DNA of 64,000 bases from contig NZ_CAMKGL010000012.1 of NCBI RefSeq assembly GCF_946227985.1, positions 1 through 64,000 on the forward strand. Reading direction: 5' to 3'. Under the pieces are notes generated by a model. The model did no database searches. It saw only the letters and a list, made by a program, of their open reading frames with translations, and was not told the DNA's origin. Positions 1 to 5,733 of the stretch are shown in pieces. How positions within the stretch are numbered: the stretch's first letter is position 1; each line of letters begins with the position of its first letter. The position numbers and the translations under genes are program-made. This DNA comes from Serratia quinivorans. GTDB lineage: Bacteria > Pseudomonadota > Gammaproteobacteria > Enterobacterales > Enterobacteriaceae.

Positions 1-28
1 TCTGTTGGTCGGAAAAACGCTTCTTCAT
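1..28 (-). CDS. IS3-family transposase OrfA, first nine codons only
   Basis: The ATG at 28 (minus strand) follows a GAGGA ribosome-binding site and encodes MKKRFSDQQ before the window ends. This is the typical N-terminus of IS3-family OrfA, a helix-turn-helix protein that works with OrfB by programmed frameshifting to form the transposase. No domain is visible here, so the call relies on the start motif and the IS-like terminus 71 bases upstream. Confidence 0.65.
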
Positions 29-99
29 GGGGATGTCCTCATGTGGCTTATGAAGACATTACTAACATCGGGGTGTACTAATCAACTGGGAGCAGGTCA
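1..99 (-). mobile_element. Terminal end of an IS3-family (IS407-group-like) insertion sequence, cut by the window edge
   Basis: Read on the minus strand, an element begins at 99 with TGACCTGCTCCC, the kind of terminus known for the IS407 branch of IS3. About 70 bases later comes a GAGGA Shine-Dalgarno and an ATG opening MKKRFSDQQ, the usual start of an IS3 OrfA. The rest of the element lies left of the window. Family assignment rests on memory of the terminus and OrfA start; only one end is visible, so the inverted repeat and target duplication cannot be checked. Confidence 0.72.
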
Positions 100-195
100 C
101 GGGTATTTTTCCTTCGTCAGCGCACTGATCTCCGCTGTGGAAAGATTTTTGTCCTGGATAAGTTCGACAAACTGCCGAGTTGTGATTCTGGTCAT
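97..195 (-). pseudogene. Prophage gene truncated by the IS element (32 codons left)
   Basis: A minus-strand ORF starts at 195 behind a perfect copy of the prophage start cassette and reads MTRITTRQFVELIQDK... for 32 codons. The stop is the TGA at 99-97, and those three bases are the first three of the inferred IS end. The IS therefore probably landed in this gene and supplied its stop codon. The intact product cannot be named from so short a stretch. It lies 15 bases after the stop of the replication P-like gene, where lambdoid phages carry nin-region genes. Confidence 0.62.
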
Positions 196-213
196 TGGTT
201 TATGCTCCGGTTA
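193..213 (-). promoter_or_regulatory. Start cassette: stop-TAA, CCGGAGCATAAACCA, ATG
   Basis: The TAA at 213-211 ends the P-like gene, is followed directly by CCGGAGCATAAACCA, and then the ATG at 195 of the truncated gene. It is identical over 21 bases to the copy at 2087-2107. Confidence 0.7.
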
Positions 214-891
214 CTTCGTGTTTTTATTACCCATGCCAGCGCGGATCTTTGCCAACATTTCCATACCTTTTTGCTGATAACGCCCGTCTGTATCAGCAGC
301 CTGTGCGTGGCCCGGTGGTCGGTGTTCCAGCGCCTTAGTTTTTCGTATCGGTGGGACGGAATAGCCCATTTCTACCTGCTTCGCCCACTTGGTCAGCAGG
401 CGACCGGCCAGCGCGGCCAGTTCGTTTTGTCCCAATTTTCGCTCAACGCCAACCCGGCGAATTTCAGTGCAAATCTGGAACAGTACCGGGTGGTGCCAGT
501 TGAAACTGTCGGCGCTGTCATAGCGCCATGAATCATTGCGCCACCGGTGATACTCAGTCATCACATCTTCAACGGTGAGACCGAATGGATTAGCCGTGCA
601 CTCGCCTACAATCGCGGTGAACTCCGCGAGGTCTGGCGGCCAGTGATTACCGGCGCTACAGCGCTCCATGCAACGCTGTGCGGCAAATGCAAGTTGTTCA
701 TTCGAGAATCGAGAAATCGTTTGGCCCCAGATCGTGGATGGTGCCACTCCGTTCTTGGTCACCCAACGATTGGCGTAAATCCCCGCCATCGTCTCCCAGA
801 GGAGCCAAGCCCTGTCGCTCCCGTTCTGCGTTGCGTGCGGCTCTGACCTGCTGCTGAGCGGTAGCGGCTGCTGCGGTGTGTCTGGTCGCAT
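211..891 (-). CDS. Phage replication protein P-like (helicase loader)
   Basis: The 226-residue product resembles lambda P, which carries the host DnaB helicase to the phage origin. The order of elements matches the family: a W...F...QL start, a PPDLAEF segment like the PSPGQF motif, a 'Y..W' block, a LGQNELAALA...LL helix and a V-PPIRKT tail like the IP.P end of P proteins. The ATG at 891 is preferred because AGGAGG stands seven bases before it, while an upstream in-frame start at 957 has no such site. The gene starts 194 bases inside the initiator gene upstream, a much deeper overlap than usual for O/P pairs. Confidence 0.72.
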   Translation of the reverse strand: MRPDTPQQPLPLSSRSEPHATQNGSDRAWLLWETMAGIYANRWVTKNGVAPSTIWGQTISRFSNEQLAFAAQRCMERCSAGNHWPPDLAEFTAIVGECTANPFGLTVEDVMTEYHRWRNDSWRYDSADSFNWHHPVLFQICTEIRRVGVERKLGQNELAALAGRLLTKWAKQVEMGYSVPPIRKTKALEHRPPGHAQAADTDGRYQQKGMEMLAKIRAGMGNKNTK

Positions 892-1807
892 TTGAACCTC
901 CTGCTTGCTGGTTTCGTTTCGCTGCCGCCTGGCGTTCGTAGAGCACGCTGTCGGCAAATTTCTGTTCCCATTGGGTTTGGTGGTACACCCGGCCCTCGGC
1001 TTTCCAGAAGGCGGAGAAGCTCGCCAGTTCCTCAGGGGTGTATCCCGGCGCCGGACCTTCCAGTTTTTTATTCCACAGCACAGCCTGCCGCTGGAATTCT
1101 GGAGATGGTCGCCAACTGGTGCTCATCAGGAATTTTCCAAACTGTGGCGACTCGTCGTCTTGGTCATCCCAGAACGGTGGCTCGGCCATTGGTGGTGTTT
1201 GGCCCTCTGGTGAAATTTCACTCACACCCGCCTGAGAGAGTGGTTTTTCTTTTAAGATCTGTTTACTGCTTACTGCTTTCTGGAAAGGTCTTGGCAAAGG
1301 CTTAGCCTTATCCTTAGCCAAAGGATTAGCCAAAGCGAAAGCCTTATCGAAAGCCAAGCCCATAGACCCAGAAACGCCGTGTGACGCGGCTCTTAGCGAT
1401 TCCAGCGCCTCATATTTAAGGTTGCATTCAGGCAGTAATTCAAATGCTCGCACCCATGATTTAATGACGTTCACCGACGTTGGCGGGTTATGCTTTGCCG
1501 CGTTCGGCAACCAAAAAACTCTGGCTTGGGTGTCGGCTTTCACCATCCCTAGAGATAAGGCTTCGCCTAAGGCTAAGTCGAAGGCTTCGACATCCCACCC
1601 CAACTCCTCGGACAAGGCAGCACGCCCCGCTTTGAAAAGGCCAGGTATAATCCCAGTGAACGGACCGGTGAGCAGATAAACAAACAGGCTCTGCCCACTG
1701 GGCGGCAATGGGGATAACGCCCTAAAACTTGGGTCATTCCACATCGTGATTTTTACCTTACGGTAAGGCTCATTATTTGCCTTGGTCTTAGCCAAAGGGT
1801 TAGCCAT
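698..1807 (-). CDS. Phage replication initiator (O-like) with DnaT-like C-terminal domain
   Basis: The 369-residue product has an N-terminal DNA-binding-type region (about 17-150: KVKITMWNDPSFRALSPLPP...), a low-complexity middle, and a C-terminal block near 230-290 (W.PSPEFQRQA..W...YTPEELASFSAFWKAEGRVYHQTQWEQK) that matches the host primosomal protein DnaT. In lambda O, initiator and origin coincide; here too the gene holds repeat arrays that look like iterons. A DnaT-like module could recruit DnaB-DnaC or the P-like loader encoded next. The last 65 codons overlap the P-like gene in another frame, so this end may have been extended by loss of an earlier stop. The start at 1807 gives MANPLAKTKANN. 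Confidence 0.68.
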   Translation of the reverse strand: MANPLAKTKANNEPYRKVKITMWNDPSFRALSPLPPSGQSLFVYLLTGPFTGIIPGLFKAGRAALSEELGWDVEAFDLALGEALSLGMVKADTQARVFWLPNAAKHNPPTSVNVIKSWVRAFELLPECNLKYEALESLRAASHGVSGSMGLAFDKAFALANPLAKDKAKPLPRPFQKAVSSKQILKEKPLSQAGVSEISPEGQTPPMAEPPFWDDQDDESPQFGKFLMSTSWRPSPEFQRQAVLWNKKLEGPAPGYTPEELASFSAFWKAEGRVYHQTQWEQKFADSVLYERQAAAKRNQQAGGSNATRHTAAAATAQQQVRAARNAERERQGLAPLGDDGGDLRQSLGDQERSGTIHDLGPNDFSILE

Positions 1808-1820
1808 AGGTCTTGCCTTT
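1288..1820 (-). repeat. Three clusters of degenerate 12-bp repeats in the initiator gene; candidate phage replication origin
   Basis: The minus strand shows 12-base periodic blocks at 1288-1360 (units such as CTTTGGCTAATC, CTTTGGCTAAGG, ATAAGGCTAAGC), at 1551-1590 (GACTTAGCCTTA, GGCGAAGCCTTA) and at about 1778-1820, across the start codon. The plus-strand string TTAGCCAAAGGRTTAGCCA occurs in both the first and last clusters with one mismatch. They encode four-residue repeats (LANP, LAKD, KAKP). Lambdoid phages keep their origin iterons inside gene O, so an origin is the favoured reading; simple protein repeat expansion is the alternative. Confidence 0.55.
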
Positions 1821-1846
1821 ACTTTTGTCTGATGTCATTACCCAAA

Positions 1847-2089
1847 TCACCGGCGCCCCATGCGGCGCCCTGGAACATGTGGGCGGTCCGGCTTGTCCTT
1901 CACTCGCTTTAGTGTCTTTGCGTATGCCTTGGCGGCAGCTAGGCTGCTGGTGATCGAGGTGTTTGTATGTCCCAAGTAGTGATCGGCACCCTGCACTGCA
2001 GCAGAACGCGCCACATCAGCAGAAATCCCCTCACGTTCCAGTTGACCGCGGATCTGCGCCTCAACCTGTTCTCTTGAAAAATTGGCCAT
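1847..2089 (-). CDS. Small prophage protein of unknown function (80 aa)
   Basis: I do not recognise this family. The product starts MANFSREQVEAQIRGQLER and is predicted to be mostly helical, then has a GHTNTSITSSLAAAKAYAK segment and a very basic tail ending RRMGRR. The ATG at 2089 sits in a perfect start cassette whose TAA is the stop of the YdaT-like gene upstream, so the two are translated in tandem. It lies between the YdaT-like gene and the replication genes, in the early rightward-type operon of a lambdoid phage. Confidence 0.6.
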   Translation of the reverse strand: MANFSREQVEAQIRGQLEREGISADVARSAAVQGADHYLGHTNTSITSSLAAAKAYAKTLKRVKDKPDRPHVPGRRMGRR

Positions 2090-2107
2090 TGGTTTATGCT
2101 CCGGTTA
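2087..2107 (-). promoter_or_regulatory. Start cassette: stop-TAA, CCGGAGCATAAACCA, ATG
   Basis: Identical over 21 bases to the copy at 193-213. The TAA closes the YdaT-like gene and the ATG opens the 80-codon gene, so the cassette is the whole intergenic junction. Confidence 0.75.
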
Positions 2108-2566
2108 GTGCAGTGCTGAATAGGCGCGGCGCAGCTCGTAAAAGCTGCGTTCGGCCTCATCGCACTCTCTTTCAAAATCTGCCGGTGACGCATGCAGCAG
2201 CGCCGCCGCTATCGCCTCTTGGTGTTCTTTCAGCGCACGTATTGCCAGATATTCAATGCTGTTACCGGCAACCAGCCGGGCGCGCAGCTCCGCCGGCAGC
2301 GCAGCAAGAATTGCAGGCTGCAACTGCTGAATTTTCTGCTGGGCAGAAGCACTATCACCGTCCAGCCATCGGAAAATCTGCTGTTTGTTGTTGTGCCATG
2401 CAGCATCATCAACGCAGCCGTCGGCGTGCTCGATTTGCGCCAGGTGCGGTTCCTGTATCTGCTGGTCGAAATAAGCACGGGTAATCTCCGCTGCGACCGT
2501 GCGCTGTGTGGCCTCCGTGGCCCATCCGCGCAGCGCATCGCGGATCTGCTCATGTTTGATTTCCAT
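2105..2566 (-). CDS. YdaT-family prophage protein (CII-position regulator)
   Basis: The 153-residue product starts MEIKHEQIRDALRGWA and carries the blocks AAEITRAYF, NNKQQIFRWLDGD and KIQQLQPAILAALP, which line up with YdaT of the E. coli Rac prophage (MKIKHEHI..., KIFRWVEKDT, LLPAIEKAMP). YdaT-type proteins sit where lambda has cII and have been described as transcription factors or growth inhibitors when overexpressed. It lies 11 bases downstream of the YdaS-like gene on the same strand, as in Rac. Its role in lysis/lysogeny choice is inferred from position. Confidence 0.82.
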   Translation of the reverse strand: MEIKHEQIRDALRGWATEATQRTVAAEITRAYFDQQIQEPHLAQIEHADGCVDDAAWHNNKQQIFRWLDGDSASAQQKIQQLQPAILAALPAELRARLVAGNSIEYLAIRALKEHQEAIAAALLHASPADFERECDEAERSFYELRRAYSALH

Positions 2567-2577
2567 AAATCATGTCC

Positions 2578-2823
2578 TTAGGCTGCAGGCTTGGTATCCT
2601 GCTGTTCTGGTGGTAGGGCATCTTGCGGGTTAGGATAAATATCCGGTCGAAGTTGGTGTGGAGTTACAACCCACCCCAATGCTTGGCAAACGTTAATCAC
2701 TTCGCCTTTTGCTACGCCATTGCGGAACCATGCGCTGACGGTCTGAGACTTCTTCCCCAACCTGCGGCCTAACTCCGACTGACTGCATACAGAAAGGATC
2801 TTTGCTTGTGTTGTTTTGTCCAT
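2578..2823 (-). CDS. YdaS/Cro-like DNA-binding protein
   Basis: The 81-residue product has an XRE-type helix-turn-helix (SQSELGRRLGKKSQTVSAWFRNGVA) followed by the WVVTPHQLRPDIYPNP stretch typical of YdaS/Cro-like proteins of Rac-type prophages. It is transcribed divergently from the CI-like repressor at 2947, so it most likely acts as Cro: it would bind the shared 123-base operator region and turn down repressor synthesis. Databases often label YdaS-YdaT a toxin-antitoxin pair; the layout here fits an immunity switch at least as well. Confidence 0.82.
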   Translation of the reverse strand: MDKTTQAKILSVCSQSELGRRLGKKSQTVSAWFRNGVAKGEVINVCQALGWVVTPHQLRPDIYPNPQDALPPEQQDTKPAA

Positions 2824-2946
2824 TTTGCCTCCTCATTAATTTTTCATATAACAGCAAATTTAATTTTCAATGTCAATAAAATTGGCGACTACTGACATGC
2901 AAATAAATTTTGTATACTGGGTTGTCATATGGCATGAGAGGGTGAA
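2824..2946. promoter_or_regulatory. Divergent prophage immunity promoter/operator region
   Basis: This AT-rich gap separates the Cro-like gene (leftward) from the CI-like repressor (rightward). A TATACT hexamer at about 2921 is a fair -10 for the repressor promoter. AT-rich segments with TTTTCAATGTCAATAAAATT and TGACATGCAAATAAATTTTG character could be operator half-sites, but I cannot define exact operators by eye. Confidence 0.6.
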
Positions 2947-3336
2947 ATGATCTTTGAACAACGTTTACAACAAGCCTTAGAAGAGTCAGGGATGTCACAA
3001 GCAGAGCTCGGCCGCAGGGTAGGTGTAAATTCGCAATCGGTTAGCGGTTGGTGTTCTGGAATTTTTCCTCGGAAAGACAAACTGGAAATGCTACCTGCAG
3101 TTCTAGGTAAGCCACTGTATTGGTTTTTTTTAAGTGAGGATGAGGAGAAAGGACTTACATTATCCGAAAATAATCATTCACTTACTGAAAAACATATGGA
3201 ACTTATCAACCTCTTCGAACAATTGCCAACCAATGAACAAGAGAACATGATTGCAGCCTTTTCAGCTCGATTAAAGGAGCTGGATTCCTTCGTAGAGCAA
3301 TACTTGCAGAGAAGAAAGCCCACATCTTCAGACTAA
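2947..3336 (+). CDS. CI/RacR-like prophage repressor
   Basis: The 129-residue protein has an N-terminal XRE helix-turn-helix (residues about 5-60: QRLQQALEESGMSQAELGRR...SQSVSGWCSG) and a helical C-terminal half. There is no Ser-Lys peptidase domain, so it cannot be cleaved through RecA as lambda CI is, and resembles RacR/DicA-type repressors instead. It is divergent from the YdaS-like gene, the expected place for the lysogeny repressor. The start at 2947 follows GAGGGTGAA. Induction must work by another route, for example an antirepressor. Confidence 0.8.
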   Translation: MIFEQRLQQALEESGMSQAELGRRVGVNSQSVSGWCSGIFPRKDKLEMLPAVLGKPLYWFFLSEDEEKGLTLSENNHSLTEKHMELINLFEQLPTNEQENMIAAFSARLKELDSFVEQYLQRRKPTSSD

Positions 3337-3380
3337 TCTGAGCGAATTGGTAATAACTCGCAAACTAAGAGAAACAAACC

Positions 3381-3731
3381 ATGTCAGTCGAGTCAACAGA
3401 TGATATGTTCAAAAGGATTACCCCAAGTATTTTAGCTATCTATCTGAAAGAAAAGAATGTTTCTGATATATGCCCTGCCTGTGGTAGCACTGACAGAACG
3501 ACCCCATTGATGCATGTTGAGTATAGAGGAACAACAATCCTGACATCTAAGCCACATGATTATGTTGCTATTTATCAATCACCTAGCCTAATTGATAAAA
3601 AGATGCCAGGAATCTCTAGTTTTGCAGTCGTATGCGGAAATTGCGGGCATACCACATTCTTTAATGCCTGGAGACTACTCAACTGGTTCAGAGATAAATA
3701 CCCTCTGGAGGGCTCTGATGAAAACCAATGA
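3381..3731 (+). CDS. Prophage protein with two CxxC pairs, unknown function (116 aa)
   Basis: Not recognised by name. The product has CPACG near residue 32 and CGNCG near residue 86, a spacing suited to a zinc ribbon, with a central YVAIYQSPSL segment and a C-terminal NAWRLLNWFRDKYP. It follows the repressor and overlaps the next gene by 14 bases, so the three are probably co-transcribed from the lysogenic promoter. Genes in this position of lambdoid prophages are often expressed in the lysogen, but no function can be claimed. Confidence 0.65.
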   Translation: MSVESTDDMFKRITPSILAIYLKEKNVSDICPACGSTDRTTPLMHVEYRGTTILTSKPHDYVAIYQSPSLIDKKMPGISSFAVVCGNCGHTTFFNAWRLLNWFRDKYPLEGSDENQ

Positions 3732-3984
3732 TGAAAATGTCGTTCAGTTTGCTAGACTCCCTAAATCAGGTGGTGAAGGTGGAGGTGGCGATATGTTGGA
3801 AGAAAAAGTAAAAAAATTGGAAGAAAGGATCTCGACAATTGCAATAGATTTAGCGGTTCTTAAGGCGACTGCTGCCACAAAAGAAGACCTTCAAAAAGAA
3901 ATGAATTCGCAGACTTGGAAAATAGTCACGGCATTGGTAGTAACAGTCTTGTTGGCTGTTTTTTCTAGATATTTTATTAAATAA
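3718..3984 (+). CDS. Small coiled-coil membrane protein of prophage origin (88 aa)
   Basis: The ATG at 3718 lies behind GGAGGG and overlaps the end of the previous gene. The product has a soluble start, a heptad-rich coiled coil (MLEEKVKKLEERISTIAIDLAVLK) around residues 27-50, a 'TKEDLQKEMNSQTWK' linker and one C-terminal membrane helix (IVTALVVTVLLAVFSRYFIK). The architecture matches small prophage proteins of the 'RxDLxKExxxxTWK-TM' type. It is likely anchored in the inner membrane with the coiled coil in the cytoplasm. Superinfection immunity or membrane protection are possible roles, none shown here. Confidence 0.68.
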   Translation: MKTNDENVVQFARLPKSGGEGGGGDMLEEKVKKLEERISTIAIDLAVLKATAATKEDLQKEMNSQTWKIVTALVVTVLLAVFSRYFIK

Positions 3985-4050
3985 TCTCATAAAGCATAGC
4001 TTCATTTTGCTTTCATCTCACCACTACAGCTCTTAATGTCGATTGTTAAG

Positions 4051-4073
4051 CCGCCTTCCAGGCGGTTTTTTTA
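4051..4073 (+). terminator. Rho-independent terminator of the repressor operon
   Basis: CCGCC-TTCCA-GGCGG followed by seven T residues, 67 bases after the membrane protein gene. Confidence 0.85.
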
Positions 4074-4295
4074 TGCCCTATCATAAATCCCCCGCCACAA
4101 TTTGAAAATAAAAAGATCACATACAATTTTAATCATCATTTAACATTGACGCATGATAATTTATTTTGTAGTCTTTACCTCATCAAGCAGCAGCGAACAG
4201 GCAGGAAGCCCACGAAGTAGTCGTCCGGGACGCATGAAGACCGGAATGATTCGCTAACGCAGCAGGTGAAAAACGTTCTGACAGCCGGAAAGACG
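4074..4295. other. Gene-free stretch inside the prophage
   Basis: AT-rich to about 4180, then a segment with phased purine-rich runs. No ORF with a ribosome-binding site is seen. It must contain the promoter of the recE-recT-int operon, but I could not fix hexamers with confidence. Confidence 0.4.
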
Positions 4296-4311
4296 GCGAG
4301 CATAACCAATG
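4296..4311 (+). promoter_or_regulatory. Start cassette GCGAGCATAACCAATG
   Basis: Variant of the prophage cassette; the first G of GGAG is changed. It shares GAGCATAACCAATGACC with the copy at 5658. Confidence 0.6.
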
Positions 4312-4428
4312 ACCAACCACTCGAAAGAGGCAATCATGAGCAACAGAGGTTTCTGGTTTTTGATTGTTGTAGGTGCCTGCATTGTTTTCTGGGCAGGTGT
4401 ATTCGCCACGGCAGGATTAGGAGCATAA
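4309..4428 (+). CDS. Tiny single-span membrane protein (39 aa)
   Basis: The cassette ATG at 4309 gives 39 residues; an internal ATG at 4336 behind AGAGG gives 30 (MSNRGFWFLIVVGACIVFWA...GLGA). Either product is one hydrophobic helix with a short charged start, so it should insert in the inner membrane. Its stop codon lies inside the next start cassette at 4420, giving tight coupling to the following gene. I do not recognise a named family. The good Shine-Dalgarno, the cassette and the clean helix argue that it is real despite its size. Confidence 0.6.
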   Translation: MTNHSKEAIMSNRGFWFLIVVGACIVFWAGVFATAGLGA

Positions 4429-4434
4429 CCAATG
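4420..4434 (+). promoter_or_regulatory. Start cassette GGAGCATAACCAATG
   Basis: Exact cassette copy; its internal TAA is the stop of the tiny membrane protein and its ATG opens the 65-codon gene. Confidence 0.7.
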
Positions 4435-4629
4435 ATCAGCACGGCAGTTCCACACAGCGGTAAGGCCACCAGTTTCCGCAACAAGCGTACCGGTGCAGCA
4501 TGGGTGGCGCATTACGATATCCACTGCCAAGTGTATCGCTTTGAACCAACAGGCAATCTTCGTGCGATCAAGTCGTCGTTCGAATCTCGCAGTATCCCGG
4601 CATATTTCGAGCCTGCTGGAACGCACTAA
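4432..4629 (+). CDS. Prophage protein of unknown function (65 aa)
   Basis: The product reads MISTAVPHSGKATSFRNKRTG and continues with AAWVAHYDIHCQVYRFEP, ending in AYFEPAGTH. It looks like a small beta-rich protein with a basic N-terminus. I do not recognise the family. The start is set by an exact start cassette, and it is followed by a 78-base gap before the next cassette gene. Confidence 0.6.
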   Translation: MISTAVPHSGKATSFRNKRTGAAWVAHYDIHCQVYRFEPTGNLRAIKSSFESRSIPAYFEPAGTH

Positions 4630-4696
4630 AACGCAGCACTAAATAATTAACTCACTGGCTGATTAATTCAGCCACGGGATCCCATTACCTAAAATT

Positions 4697-4710
4697 GGAG
4701 CATAACCATG
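4697..4710 (+). promoter_or_regulatory. Start cassette GGAGCATAACCATG
   Basis: Copy with one A fewer before the ATG. Confidence 0.65.
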
Positions 4711-5010
4711 ATCAAGACCGTAGAAATTAAAATTAACCTTCTGCACAAAAACATCGTTGAGGTATTAAGCGAGGGTGAAACCATTGGCTTTATCGTTAAT
4801 ACGGAAAACAAAGAAAAGCCACATTCTCTGGTGACCCCAACAGGGGATGATGCTGGTGACTTTGATTGCCCGAAATGTGCCATTGATGCCGCAGTGCGTA
4901 CGCACTTTAACGTGGGTAGTGAATACGCCACAGAGTTCAAAGTCAAGGGCCGCCCTTCCCCGAGAAAACTGCTCCTGCTGGCGTTACTGGCGATGCTCGC
5001 AGACGAATAA
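4708..5010 (+). CDS. Prophage protein of unknown function (100 aa)
   Basis: The product has a beta-rich N-terminal half (MIKTVEIKINLLHKNIVEV), a CPKCAIDAA segment near residue 53 that could bind metal only with partners elsewhere, and a leucine-rich C-terminus (KLLLLALLAMLADE). I do not recognise it. It starts at a cassette and is followed by a strong terminator at 5028, which separates this group from the next gene. Confidence 0.6.
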   Translation: MIKTVEIKINLLHKNIVEVLSEGETIGFIVNTENKEKPHSLVTPTGDDAGDFDCPKCAIDAAVRTHFNVGSEYATEFKVKGRPSPRKLLLLALLAMLADE

Positions 5011-5027
5011 TTGCTGTGTGTAGTCTT

Positions 5028-5053
5028 CCCCGCCGTCGCTGGCGGGGCTTTTT
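5028..5053 (+). terminator. Rho-independent terminator
   Basis: CCCCGCC-GTCGCT-GGCGGGG followed by CTTTTT. Confidence 0.85.
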
Positions 5054-5134
5054 GAAGTTATTAAAATGTGTCCAGCGTTTCCCATCCGGGGCGTCAACTC
5101 GCCGGGCATATTTCAATAACAAAAGGAGAAGTAT

Positions 5135-5572
5135 ATGGAACAACGATTAATTGAAGCATTAGATGGTATTCGTGATGGGGCTGATATATACGCCCGTCAC
5201 ATCGCCATGCAATTGCGTGAAATACAGAAACTTCACCCGGAATATATCGACATTTGCAAGCCAATGGCATACGAGGGCGACGGTAGCGACCAAGTGCCAT
5301 TTTTCGGTGCTATCGCGACTCCGGCAGGTATTGAGTTTTTGAATACTGAAAATGTATTTGATTCCGAATCGGCCCGGCAAGCTCAAAAGAAATATTGCGA
5401 AGAAAAACACGCTCCGCATTTTGCGCCATTAGATGGCATTTGCTTTCGCTGCAAAAAGGATATTTACGCACGCATTGATAATGGTTTTTCCGTCACCGGT
5501 ATTTCAGTTCGTCGTGCTGGTTCTCAGTTGGTCACTGGCTGCCCGCACTGCAACCGCAGTTACTGCGATTAA
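5135..5572 (+). CDS. Prophage protein with C-terminal zinc-ribbon-like cysteines (145 aa)
   Basis: The ATG at 5135 lies behind AAAGGAGAAG. The first hundred residues are helical and mixed (MEQRLIEALDGIRDGADIYARHIAM...). The C-terminus carries CFRC near residue 107 and CPHC near 137, a plausible four-cysteine zinc site. Small zinc proteins are common upstream of recE/recT in prophages, but I do not recognise this one and give no function. Confidence 0.62.
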   Translation: MEQRLIEALDGIRDGADIYARHIAMQLREIQKLHPEYIDICKPMAYEGDGSDQVPFFGAIATPAGIEFLNTENVFDSESARQAQKKYCEEKHAPHFAPLDGICFRCKKDIYARIDNGFSVTGISVRRAGSQLVTGCPHCNRSYCD

Positions 5573-5582
5573 AACGTAAAAA

Positions 5583-5601
5583 GGCCCGCACAAGGCGGGC
5601 C
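5583..5601 (+). terminator. Hairpin without T-run after the 145-aa gene (weak terminator or processing site)
   Basis: GGCCCGC-ACAAG-GCGGGCC, a strong stem, but only CAGTCTACC follows, so intrinsic termination is doubtful. It sits just upstream of the leader ORF and recE. Confidence 0.45.
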
Positions 5602-5657
5602 AGTCTACCGGCTTAACGTCCCGGAGACGGGTTACCGGGGAACCACCCCCAATAACC

Positions 5658-5672
5658 GGAGCATAACCAATG
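5658..5672 (+). promoter_or_regulatory. Start cassette GGAGCATAACCAATG before a 14-codon ORF
   Basis: Exact cassette copy preceded by AATAACC. It opens only a leader-size ORF, not recE itself. Confidence 0.65.
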
Positions 5673-5714
5673 ACCAACCGAGGCGGGCCACTGATCGGCC
5701 TGCATTCTACCTAA
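5670..5714 (+). CDS. Fourteen-codon leader peptide upstream of recE
   Basis: The cassette ATG at 5670 opens MTNRGGPLIGLHST and stops at 5712, 19 bases before the recE ATG. It may be a remnant left when a cassette gene was lost, or a leader that sets ribosome traffic into recE. Nothing in its codons (no runs of one amino acid) suggests attenuation. It is listed because the start signal is complete. Confidence 0.4.
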   Translation: MTNRGGPLIGLHST

Positions 5715-5733
5715 GTTTCAGGAGAATTGCACA

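Noticed and set aside
2105-2823. YdaS-YdaT as a toxin-antitoxin module
   Set aside because: Databases use that label, but position opposite a CI-like gene fits Cro/CII regulators; nothing in the sequence decides for toxicity.
3592-3720. Longer start for the coiled-coil membrane protein at 3592
   Set aside because: The extra codons lie within the previous gene and have no ribosome site; the ATG at 3718 has GGAGGG.
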